Counted from the first letter of the stretch, positions 1 through 5,326 are shown. The stretch: 5,326 bases of DNA from Acidobacteriota bacterium (GCA_003161495.1 PMOP01000460.1:1564-6889), one strand, 5' to 3'. Numbers and translations are program-made. The notes: a model not told the origin generated them from the sequence alone.

Positions 1-1
1 T

Positions 2-73
2 GAAGAGGCGAGCTACAGCAGCCTGCGCGCCCCGGTGGTTAGCGACAGCAACGATGTTTGTAGGAGAAGGTAA
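2..73 (+). CDS. 3' end of an upstream gene (partial, unidentified)
   Basis: The reading frame starting at base 2 stays open to a TAA at 71-73 and encodes about 23 residues (EEASYSSLRAPVVSDSNDVC followed by RRR). Most of its third codon positions are G or C, as in the confirmed genes here, so it reads as real coding sequence. Its last codons overlap the ribosome binding site of the next gene, which is common within operons. A competing frame starting at base 3 ends in a TGA at 81-83 that overlaps the TTG start of the next gene (TTGA), a typical coupling arrangement, but its third positions are less GC-rich. The product cannot be named from so little. If the downstream gene is a microcompartment enzyme, this could be a shell protein or another pathway enzyme. 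Confidence 0.4.
   Translation, partial: EEASYSSLRAPVVSDSNDVCRRR
62..70 (+). promoter_or_regulatory. Ribosome binding site supporting a TTG start
   Basis: The purine run AGGAGAAGG lies 9 bases before the TTG at 80-82. It supports this rare start codon, and the aldehyde dehydrogenase core begins within about ten residues of it, as expected for the family. Confidence 0.65.
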
Positions 74-79
74 AGCGTT

Positions 80-2152
80 TTGAGCCTGCGCGATCGCGAC
101 CTCATCTCCATTCAAGAAGCCCGCGAACTTGCGGCCCGAGCAGCTTCCGCACAAAAGAAATTCGCTGCATTTTCCCAGGAACAAGTTGACGCCGTCGTGG
201 AGGCCTGTGCGAAATCGGCTGCGGAAAACGCGGAGCCGCTGGCGCGCTCGGCCGTGGAAGAGACAGGATTCGGCAACGTTCCCGATAAAATCGTGAAAAA
301 TACGCTGGCGGCGGTAAACGTGCCGCGCGCCATTCGCGGCATGCGCACCGTCGGGATTCTGCGCGAGGACCGCGAAAAAGGGATTGTCGAAGTGGCTTCG
401 CCCATCGGCGTGGTCGCGGCGGTGATTCCTTCCACCAATCCCACTTCGACGGCCATCTACAAAACTTTAATTTCCATCAAGGCTCGAAACGCGATCGTGT
501 TGAGTCCGCATCCTTCGGCCATCAAGTGCATCTGCCAGGCCGCCACGCTGCTCGATCGCGCCGCGCTGACGGCCGGCGCGCCCGAGGGATTAATTCAGTG
601 CATGCAGCACACGACGCTGGAAGGCACGCGCGAGCTGATGCGGCGTCCCGAAGTGGGCGTGATTCTGGCGACGGGTGGCACGGGGCTTGTGCGCGCCGCC
701 TATAGTTCGGGCAAGCCGGCTTATGGCGTGGGGCCGGGCAACGTGCCTGCTTTTATCGAGCGCACCGCCGACGTGCGCAAGGCCGTCGCGGACATCATCG
801 CTGGAAAAACTTTTGATTACGGAACGATTTGCTCGTCCGAACAGGCCATCATTGCCGAGGAACCGGTGCGCGAGCGAGCTCTCGAGGAATGCCGAAGTCA
901 GGGCGCGTATTTTCTTTCTCCGGAAGAAGCGGAAAGTGTCGCGCGGCTCGTGTTCCTGCCAGGATCGCACACGCCCAATACGAAAATTGTCGGCCGGGCC
1001 GCGACCGTGATCGCCGAAATGGCCGGCATTCATGCGCCGCACGCGACGCGCGTGCTGATCGCGCGGCTCGATCCGGAACAAGTGGGCCGGGAATTTCCGC
1101 TCTCGGCGGAAAAATTGTCGCCGATTCTCGCGTTTTATGTTGTGCCGAATCTTGCGGGTGGAATCGCGCTTTGCCGGCGTCTGCTGGAATTCGGCGGGCT
1201 CGGGCACACCTGTTCGATTCACTCACAGAATCGCTCCGCGATTCTGGAATTCGGCGAAGCCATGCCAGCGTTTCGCGTAGTCGTGAACAGCGCTTCGGTG
1301 CACGGCTCGATCGGTTATTCGACGAACTTGTTTCCCGCGATGACCCTGGGTTGCGGCGCGCCCGGCGGGAATATTACTTCCGACAATATCGGCCCGCAGC
1401 ACTTGATGAACGTGAAGCGCATCGCGTGGGAATCGCGGGGCGTGGAACATCGCACCGTTCCCGCGGACCAGCGCATGGCGGGTTTTTCAATTTCGCCCGA
1501 GCCGGCCGCGGTCCAGGAAAAGGCGAGCATGCCGGCGGCGCCGGTCTTGGTGAAGGTTTCGGCGGCGGTTTCTGCGCCGAATTCTCCGGCGCCTTCTACC
1601 GAGTTGAAGCCTGAAGAAAAGAAAACGGACGTCCCTGCGCCTGCTTCCGCAGGATCAACCGGCGGCGTGGATCGCGCGGCGATTGCCCGCGTGGTCGAAA
1701 ATGTGCTTTCGGCACAGGGGATCGCTCGCGGAAGTGGCGCGTCTAAATCAGTGTCCGCTCCAGCTACTGCGGCTGGCGCGAAAGAACTGGCAAGCCCGTC
1801 GGCAATCGCGGCGGAAATTGCGGATCGTTTTTTTGGTTCGCTTGCGAATCCGAAGGAAGACTCTGGTAGCACCGCATCTGCTGTCAGCTTTCTGCAACCT
1901 GGCGAATGCCCGCCTGAAGGCGGGCGCTACACCGCCGGCGCTCCTGTTTCCAATGCCGTGAAAACGCCCGAGCCAGCCGCGAAAATAGCGATTGAAATTC
2001 AAATGTTCGTCAGCGAAAACGATGTGCGCCGCGCGATGACGCGCAGTGAAAAAATCTTTATTGGCCGAAAGACCATCCTCACGCCTTCCGCGCGGGACCT
2101 GGGGCTGGAACACGAAGTGTTTGTGGAAACCGAGGCCGGATCAATCCGCTAA
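80..2152 (+). CDS. CoA-acylating aldehyde dehydrogenase (EutE/PduP/AdhE type) with long microcompartment-targeting C-terminal tail
   Basis: Predicted NAD+-dependent oxidation of an aldehyde to acyl-CoA. The catalytic domain, about residues 1-455, closely resembles the dehydrogenase half of Adh[13 protein letters not shown], then [20 protein letters not shown] in the cofactor region, [13 protein letters not shown] with the probable nucleophile Cys251, EKLSP, and [11 protein letters not shown] near the end. EutE/PduP proteins are usually about 460 residues; this one has 690. The tail has Ala/Pro/Ser linkers, one amphipathic helix at about 530-546 ([13 protein letters not shown]), a second at about 574-589 ([14 protein letters not shown]), a linker partly encoded by a REP-like hairpin (596-617), and a C-terminal module at about 640-682 containing LTPSARD. 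Short helices on flexible linkers are the known form of encapsulation peptides for bacterial microcompartment cargo; EutE and PduP usually carry theirs at the N-terminus, where this protein has no extension. The start is TTG, backed by AGGAGAAGG. The substrate (acetaldehyde, propionaldehyde, lactaldehyde or sulfoacetaldehyde) cannot be read from sequence. The enzyme class is secure; shell targeting is inference. Confidence 0.9.
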   Translation: MSLRDRDLISIQEARELAARAASAQKKFAAFSQEQVDAVVEACAKSAAENAEPLARSAVEETGFGNVPDKIVKNTLAAVNVPRAIRGMRTVGILREDREKGIVEVASPIGVVAAVIPSTNPTSTAIYKTLISIKARNAIVLSPHPSAIKCICQAATLLDRAALTAGAPEGLIQCMQHTTLEGTRELMRRPEVGVILATGGTGLVRAAYSSGKPAYGVGPGNVPAFIERTADVRKAVADIIAGKTFDYGTICSSEQAIIAEEPVRERALEECRSQGAYFLSPEEAESVARLVFLPGSHTPNTKIVGRAATVIAEMAGIHAPHATRVLIARLDPEQVGREFPLSAEKLSPILAFYVVPNLAGGIALCRRLLEFGGLGHTCSIHSQNRSAILEFGEAMPAFRVVVNSASVHGSIGYSTNLFPAMTLGCGAPGGNITSDNIGPQHLMNVKRIAWESRGVEHRTVPADQRMAGFSISPEPAAVQEKASMPAAPVLVKVSAAVSAPNSPAPSTELKPEEKKTDVPAPASAGSTGGVDRAAIARVVENVLSAQGIARGSGASKSVSAPATAAGAKELASPSAIAAEIADRFFGSLANPKEDSGSTASAVSFLQPGECPPEGGRYTAGAPVSNAVKTPEPAAKIAIEIQMFVSENDVRRAMTRSEKIFIGRKTILTPSARDLGLEHEVFVETEAGSIR
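1866..1930 (-). repeat. REP-like hairpin unit inside the aldehyde dehydrogenase coding sequence
   Basis: A near-perfect palindrome at 1908-1925 (GCCCGCCTGAAGGCGGGC, 7-8 bp stem) is followed by GCTAC at 1926-1930. Read on the minus strand this is GTAGC followed by a hairpin, the layout of REP sequences. A GTAGC at 1866-1870 forms an inverted match, so the unit may span 65 bp with GTAGC/GCTAC ends. It is translated without a stop as residues 596-617, within the flexible linker between the second tail helix and the C-terminal module. The hairpin is directly visible; the outer boundary at 1866 and the mobile origin are inference. Confidence 0.55.
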
Positions 2153-2173
2153 TTCGTCTTGTTGGAGATTTTT

Positions 2174-2274
2174 GTAGCACAGGCACTCTTGCCTGTGCGG
2201 GTTTCTAATTTGTAATCGGAATACAGACGTAACCGCGATCGCGAAAACCGCACAGGCAAGAGTGCCTGTGCTAC
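2174..2274. repeat. 101-bp paired REP element (BIME-like), copy 1
   Basis: Two 27-bp arms, 2174-2200 and 2248-2274, are perfect inverted repeats around a 47-bp core. Each arm is itself a hairpin: nine-base stem GCACAGGCA / TGCCTGTGC with a four-base loop (CTCT or AGAG). Each carries GTAG at its outer foot (GTAG at 2174-2177; CTAC at 2271-2274 on the other strand). A GTAG foot plus hairpin is the signature of REP sequences mobilised by REP-associated tyrosine (Y1) transposases (RAYT), and two opposed REPs form a BIME. It starts 21 bases after the dehydrogenase stop codon, so it may also end transcription or protect the mRNA 3' end; the following T-run is too weak for a standard terminator. A GC palindrome CGCGATCGCG sits in the core at 2234-2243. 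Confidence 0.85.
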
Positions 2275-2337
2275 CAAAACCTGATTGTTAGGTGATATCG
2301 TACGGCCAGACAAGTGGCATACATCAGAGACAGATAA

Positions 2338-2341
2338 AAGG
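2338..2341 (+). promoter_or_regulatory. Ribosome binding site choosing the ATG at 2352
   Basis: AAGG within an A-rich stretch lies 10 bases before the ATG. It supports a start directly before the signal peptide rather than the in-frame GTG at 2292, which would place 20 unrelated residues in front of it. Confidence 0.5.
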
Positions 2342-2351
2342 AAAAATCGAT

Positions 2352-3113
2352 ATGCGAAAATATTCGATTGCTGCAATCGTGCTGGCATGCGGTTTTCTAT
2401 TTTCGCAGGGGGCGGCCGCTCAGGCGCCGGAAGTCCGCGTGCTCGCCTCGAATGGCATTAAGGCCGTGGTCGAAGATCTGCTTCCGCAAGCCCAACACAC
2501 GATCGGGCACACGATCTCTGTTCAATATAGTCCGACGGCCGCTCTGAAGCAGGAAATCGACGCGGGCGAATCGTTTGACGTTGTGATCGTGACTGTCGAA
2601 AGCATCGCGCAATTGAACAAGGAAGGGAAGACGCTGGGCGGAGAGGGTACACCCATCAGTCGCGTCGGCGTGGGCATCGGCATTCGCAAGGGAGCGCCGC
2701 GGCCGGATATCAGCACTCCCGAAGCGCTCAAGCGCGCGCTGCTCGGCGCGAAGGCGATCGCCTACGGCCCGAGCGGCGCGAGTTTTCCTTACATCACGAA
2801 AATGCTCGACGCGCTCGGCATCGCGGACACGATGAAAGCCAAGACTTTATTTTTTGATACGTCCGACGGCACGAATAGCGCCGTCGCCGAGGGAAAAGCG
2901 GATTTCGGCATCACGCTCGTCAGCGAGATTCTTCCGGTAAAAGGAATTGAACTCCTCGGACCATTTCCGGACGAGTTTCAAGGCTACGTGCGTTTCGCCG
3001 CCGCCGTCAGCGCGAATGCAAAAAATCCAGAGGCCGCGAGCGCGCTGATTAAATTTCTCGCTGGGCCGGATGCTTCGGCTTCCATCAAGGCCAGAGGGAT
3101 GCAGGCTCATTGA
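2352..3113 (+). CDS. Secreted ModA-like solute-binding protein (extracellular, molybdate-binding family fold)
   Basis: A 253-residue protein with a clear Sec signal peptide (MRKYSIAAIVLACGFLFSQG, cleavage probably after Ala23 or Ala25). The mature part begins VRVLASNGIKAVVEDLLP, followed by TAALKQEIDAGESFDVVIVT, then a hinge-like region and a second lobe with SDGTNSAVAEGKADFGITLV and a C-terminal ALIKFLAGPDA. This order matches periplasmic type II binding proteins of the ModA/SBP_bac_11 group, which bind molybdate, tungstate or other small anions for ABC import. The usual ModA opening motif (A-A-S/A-S with anion-binding serines) is replaced by LASNG, so the ligand is uncertain. A permease and ATPase would normally follow; none is present within the visible downstream region. 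The gene stands alone between two repeat elements, which suggests a solitary or sensory binding protein. A lipoprotein reading at Cys13 was considered but falls too early in the hydrophobic core. The ATG at 2352 is preferred over the GTG at 2292. Confidence 0.82.
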   Translation: MRKYSIAAIVLACGFLFSQGAAAQAPEVRVLASNGIKAVVEDLLPQAQHTIGHTISVQYSPTAALKQEIDAGESFDVVIVTVESIAQLNKEGKTLGGEGTPISRVGVGIGIRKGAPRPDISTPEALKRALLGAKAIAYGPSGASFPYITKMLDALGIADTMKAKTLFFDTSDGTNSAVAEGKADFGITLVSEILPVKGIELLGPFPDEFQGYVRFAAAVSANAKNPEAASALIKFLAGPDASASIKARGMQAH

Positions 3114-3125
3114 CGGGTGTTTTGA

Positions 3126-3226
3126 GTAGCACAGGCACTCCTGCCTGTGCGGTTTGGGATCGTCGTCGCGCGCGTAATCGTTTCGGGCAGCTTACAAAAC
3201 CGCACAGGCAAGAGTGTCTGTGCTAC
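3126..3226. repeat. 101-bp paired REP element (BIME-like), copy 2
   Basis: This has the same design and exact length as the copy at 2174-2274: 27-bp arms at 3126-3152 and 3200-3226 matching in 25 of 27 positions, a 47-bp core, and a GTAG foot outside each hairpin. The left loop is CTCC; the right stem carries one change (TGTCTGTGC), leaving a G-T/U pair. The cores of the two copies differ clearly in sequence, so selection or copying appears to act on the arms and the spacing. It starts 12 bases after the stop of the binding-protein gene, again a 3'-end position. Confidence 0.85.
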
Positions 3227-3259
3227 AGCAACGCAGTGCGTCACTCTGTTTGTTTGTCG

Positions 3260-3268
3260 TGGTAGAAT
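3260..3268 (+). promoter_or_regulatory. Possible extended -10 promoter for the cytochrome/propeller gene
   Basis: TGGTAGAAT fits an extended -10 box (TGn plus TAGAAT). No good -35 hexamer stands at the usual distance, as is tolerated with extended -10 promoters. It lies between the repeat element and the gene, and transcription would begin near 3275, upstream of both possible start codons. This is motif reading only. Confidence 0.35.
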
Positions 3269-3330
3269 CGCGGAAACACCGAGAGGATTTCCATGATCGA
3301 AATTCAATTCGCGAACATGCATGCGGGCGA

Positions 3331-3361
3331 CGCTTCACGAATTGCGAAGCGAAGAGGGAGG
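3331..3361 (+). promoter_or_regulatory. Small hairpin and strong ribosome binding site before the ATG at 3368
   Basis: CGCTTC at 3331-3336 can pair with GAAGCG at 3346-3351, just ahead of GGGAGG at 3356-3361, which lies 6 bases before the ATG at 3368. This strong site, directly followed by a signal peptide, decides the start. A second site, GAGAGG at 3281-3286, serves an in-frame ATG at 3293 and would add 25 basic residues. Confidence 0.5.
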
Positions 3362-3367
3362 CGATCC

Positions 3368-4963
3368 ATGAAACGATTTTGGAGTGCTTTGGGCCTGGTA
3401 GTTTTTTGGGTTGCGTTCGCGCACGGCGCGACGGAAGCCACGATCTCCGGCGTCGTGAAAGACCCAGCCGGCGCGCCTTTTCGCGGCGCCTTCGTGCGCG
3501 CGCAAAATGTTCAATCCAAAATCAGCGTCAACGTCATGTCCGACAATCAGGGCCGGTACCGCATTTCAAATTTGCCGCCCGGGGAATATCAAATTCGCGT
3601 GACTGCGACCGGGTACAAAAGCGATCCGCGCCCAAGCTTGAAATTGACGGCGGGAGATTCTTCCTCACTGGATTTCGCGCTGCAGCAGGGCGCTGTGCGT
3701 TGGAGCGATCTTTCCATGTACCAGGGCAAAACGCTGCTGCCTGCTGGAAAAGGCAAAGAGATTCTGACCGGCAATTGTTTTGCTTGCCATGCATTCCAAT
3801 CCCGAATGGCCGCCGTAAAACGCGACCACGACGGCTGGACGCAGGTGGTCAACTTCATGCGCGAAACGCGCCACGCGCGCCTGGCCAATCACATCAACGA
3901 CGAGGATGTCGTCGTCTTAACCAATTATTTGAATGACGCGTTCGGCGTGGACGCAAAGCTGCCGAAATCTCCGACGGAGATGGCGGGCTACAAAGCGACG
4001 GTTCGTCCCGTCAGCGATGACGCGCTGAAAATTACGTACGTCGAATACGAAATGCCCGGCCCGAATCGCATGCCCTTCAGCGCCGCGCCGGACAAGGACG
4101 GAAAACTCTGGATTCCGGACATGGGCTCGGCGAACACCATCGGATGGCTCGACCCGAATACCGGAGCGATCCAGGAATTTACCGCGCCCAATTCGTTTGC
4201 CGCGGGCATTCACTCTGCAGTTCCCGCGGCGGACGGCTCCGTGTGGTTCTCCGAGCAGGCGGCGAACAAGGTCGGGCGTTGGGATCCGAAAACGAAACTC
4301 ATCACGGAATATCAGGATACTTATAAACAGGGAATGGAGGGGCTCGAGGACGGCGGCTCGAAACACACCGTGCGGGTGGATGCGAAAGGGCGAGTGTGGG
4401 GAACGGCCGTGTTCAATAATCTGACCGTGTACGATCCCAAGAACAATGAGTTTTCCCATTTTCCGGATACGTTTTCGCCTTACGGCGTGGAACTCGACAA
4501 GAGCGGCAATGTCTGGTTCGCGGAATTTTATCCCAAGGGAAAAATTGGAATGGTCGATGCCAACACCGGCAAAGTTACGAAATGGGACCCGCCGACAAAG
4601 GGCGGATGGCCGCGGCGCATCGAGATCGACGATGACGGCATGGTGTGGTTCGCGGAGTATCAGGGAGGAAAAATCGGCCGGTTCGATCCGAAGACGCAGG
4701 CCTTCAAGGAATATGAATTGCCGGGGCCGAGGGCGACTCCATACGCGCTCGGCATCGACCGCAATCACAACATCTGGTATTCATCTGACGAGATGGACGT
4801 GATCGGCCGCCTCAATCCCAAAACCGGCAACGTCACCGAATTCCCCTACGCGCATTCGGAAAATATGATGAAAGAATTTTTCCTCGATGCACAGGGCCGC
4901 ATGTGGTACGGCTCCGCCCCGAATAATGAAGTGGGATACTTTATTCCGTCCGATTTGGATTGA
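3368..4963 (+). CDS. Exported protein: carboxypeptidase-regulatory-like Ig domain + cytochrome c motif + Vgb/SMP-30-like beta-propeller
   Basis: A 531-residue exported protein. A signal peptide (MKRFWSALGLVVFWVAFAHG, cleavage probably after Gly20) is followed by a carboxypeptidase-regulatory-like beta-sandwich at about 22-107 (ATISGVVKDPAGAPFRGAFV, then GRYRISNLPPGEYQIRVTATGY). Next is a cytochrome c segment at about 118-193 with one heme-c site, CFACH (Cys137, Cys140, His141); Met164 is a candidate sixth ligand. Residues about 215-531 hold seven repeats of the pattern DG-x-V/L-W-x-x-E ... IGR-x-D/N-P-x-T-G ... EF, with tryptophans from Trp248 to Trp513, giving a seven-bladed propeller like virginiamycin B lyase (Vgb) and SMP-30/NHL proteins. 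Covalent heme suggests electron transfer outside the cytoplasmic membrane, with the propeller as a possible substrate-binding or catalytic module. Antibiotic lyase activity should not be assumed: the last two blades read WYSS and WYGS rather than WFTE. The gene stands alone on the strand with its own ribosome binding site. Architecture is confident; substrate is unknown. Confidence 0.88.
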   Translation: MKRFWSALGLVVFWVAFAHGATEATISGVVKDPAGAPFRGAFVRAQNVQSKISVNVMSDNQGRYRISNLPPGEYQIRVTATGYKSDPRPSLKLTAGDSSSLDFALQQGAVRWSDLSMYQGKTLLPAGKGKEILTGNCFACHAFQSRMAAVKRDHDGWTQVVNFMRETRHARLANHINDEDVVVLTNYLNDAFGVDAKLPKSPTEMAGYKATVRPVSDDALKITYVEYEMPGPNRMPFSAAPDKDGKLWIPDMGSANTIGWLDPNTGAIQEFTAPNSFAAGIHSAVPAADGSVWFSEQAANKVGRWDPKTKLITEYQDTYKQGMEGLEDGGSKHTVRVDAKGRVWGTAVFNNLTVYDPKNNEFSHFPDTFSPYGVELDKSGNVWFAEFYPKGKIGMVDANTGKVTKWDPPTKGGWPRRIEIDDDGMVWFAEYQGGKIGRFDPKTQAFKEYELPGPRATPYALGIDRNHNIWYSSDEMDVIGRLNPKTGNVTEFPYAHSENMMKEFFLDAQGRMWYGSAPNNEVGYFIPSDLD

Positions 4964-4999
4964 TGGGTTTCATTTCGATCGTACGCAGTTTGAATTGGT

Positions 5000-5040
5000 C
5001 TTGACGTCAAGGAATTCCCGCAGTGTATGATTTGGCCAAA
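5000..5040 (+). promoter_or_regulatory. Probable sigma-70-type promoter with two palindromes
   Basis: TTGACG at 5001-5006 and TATGAT at 5026-5031 resemble -35 and -10 boxes, 19 bases apart (slightly longer than the optimal 17). The -35 box lies inside a perfect 12-bp palindrome, CTTGACGTCAAG (5000-5011), and a 10-bp palindrome, TTTGGCCAAA (5031-5040), begins at the last base of the -10 box. Both are well placed to be operator sites. The following gene starts at 5085, giving a leader of about 45-50 bases. Confidence 0.5.
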
Positions 5041-5071
5041 TTGAAATTGAAAATGGGGACTTGGGATTCGC

Positions 5072-5077
5072 GAGGGG
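5072..5077 (+). promoter_or_regulatory. Ribosome binding site for the ATG at 5085
   Basis: GAGGGG lies 7 bases before the ATG, ideal spacing, and supports a real gene start although only the first part of the gene is in the window. Confidence 0.6.
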
Positions 5078-5084
5078 TTCCGAA

Positions 5085-5326
5085 ATGCGAAAGCACAGGT
5101 TGGATATTGTGTTGGCGTTCGCGATTTTCTTGAGTTGTTCCGCCGCGGCTTTCTCTCAATCTAAAACGTCATCCGAAACTCCCGCTAGCCCAGGGCCGTT
5201 CGATCCGCACGATTTGTCAGGCGTCTGGTTTGACGATCATCCGCGGCTGATTCGAGTTCAGGACCGCTACTGGGCCTACAAGTTCACCATGGAGGAGCCG
5301 CCGATGACTCCGTGGGCCGAGGCGCA
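5085..5326 (+). CDS. Secreted protein of unknown function, N-terminal part (runs off the window)
   Basis: An open frame of 80 complete codons continues past the window end. It begins with a signal peptide (MRKHRLDIVLAFAIFLSCSA, then AAFSQS with cleavage near the Ala/Ser/Gln stretch), followed by a Ser/Thr/Pro-rich linker and the segment PFDPHDLSGVWFDDHPRLI, then FTMEEPPMTPWAEA. The combination DLSGVW plus PPMTPW is familiar from the N-termini of secreted proteins of unknown function that I associate with Acidobacteria and related soil bacteria; this is recollection and was not searched. Residues Cys18-Ser19 come just before the AAAF stretch, so a lipoprotein reading (FLSC) is possible, with cleavage before Cys18. 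No catalytic residues can be named from this fragment. It has its own promoter and ribosome binding site and seems separate from the propeller gene. Confidence 0.72.
   Translation, partial: MRKHRLDIVLAFAIFLSCSAAAFSQSKTSSETPASPGPFDPHDLSGVWFDDHPRLIRVQDRYWAYKFTMEEPPMTPWAEA

Noticed and set aside
590..1222. Long open frame on the minus strand (210 codons), with others nearby
   Set aside because: It is antisense to the catalytic core of the dehydrogenase, rich in Arg/His, with no recognisable domain; open frames opposite GC-rich genes are common artefacts.
829..1614. 261-codon + strand open frame overlapping the dehydrogenase
   Set aside because: Out of frame with a clearly conserved enzyme and Arg/Gly/Ala-rich low-complexity translation; a frame shadow.
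2174..2274. CRISPR-like repeats
   Set aside because: Only two elements in tandem distance of about 950 bp with a gene between; the repeats are inverted hairpin pairs without spacer arrays.
2292..2351. GTG start adding 20 residues to the binding protein
   Set aside because: The added residues are polar and would bury the signal peptide; the ATG at 2352 has the better context.
2352..2426. Lipoprotein signal in the binding protein (VLAC at residues 10-13)
   Set aside because: The cysteine is too near the N-terminus and the hydrophobic core continues past it (GFLF), with a better signal peptidase I site at Ala21-Ala25.
2174..3226. Composite transposon or integron cassette formed by the two repeat elements
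   Set aside because: No transposase, integrase or clear target-site duplications are visible; only the weaker idea of element-mediated exchange is kept as a finding.
3214..3936. 240-codon + strand open frame starting in the second repeat element
   Set aside because: Overlaps the signal peptide, Ig domain and heme motif of the real gene in another frame; Arg-rich composition.
3917..4768. 283-codon minus-strand open frame under the propeller gene
   Set aside because: Lies opposite seven well-formed propeller repeats; its translation shows no domain and no ribosome binding site was seen.
3368..4963. Streptogramin-resistance lyase (Vgb)
   Set aside because: Only the propeller fold is shared; the added heme c and Ig domains and weak WFTE conservation in the last blades argue against assigning antibiotic resistance.

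Overview
The window looks like chromosomal DNA of a soil-type acidobacterium (Acidobacteriota). This is inferred from three things: high G+C with GC-ending codons, secreted proteins that join a carboxypeptidase-regulatory-like Ig domain to other modules, and small hairpin repeats with a GTAG foot scattered in intergenic and even coding DNA. No rRNA or other taxonomic marker is present, so the assignment is not proven. All supported genes are on the + strand.

Layout: (1) 2-73 is probably the tail of an upstream gene. (2) 80-2152 encodes a 690-residue CoA-acylating aldehyde dehydrogenase of the EutE/PduP/AdhE type. Its roughly 235-residue C-terminal tail carries two short amphipathic helices on Ala/Pro-rich linkers, typical of bacterial-microcompartment (BMC) cargo-targeting peptides, and ends in a small conserved-looking module. 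A REP-like hairpin is embedded in frame in one linker. (3) 2174-2274 is a 101-bp element made of two inverted GTAG hairpins. (4) 2352-3113 is a secreted ModA-like solute-binding protein with no ABC partner in view. (5) 3126-3226 is a second 101-bp element of the same architecture. (6) 3368-4963 is a secreted protein with an Ig-like domain, a cytochrome c motif and a seven-repeat Vgb/SMP-30-like propeller. (7) 4964-5084 holds a probable promoter with two palindromes. (8) 5085 to the window end is the start of another secreted protein.

How the genes may relate: the aldehyde dehydrogenase probably belongs to a BMC (metabolosome) operon extending to the left, where it would turn a toxic aldehyde into acyl-CoA inside the shell. 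The repeat element just after its stop probably marks the operon's end. The three genes to the right all encode exported proteins and look like separate units rather than one pathway. No phage, IS transposase, CRISPR array, tRNA or rRNA was seen. The most distinctive points are the tail of the dehydrogenase, the REP-like unit turned into linker coding sequence, and the paired 101-bp elements bracketing the binding-protein gene.
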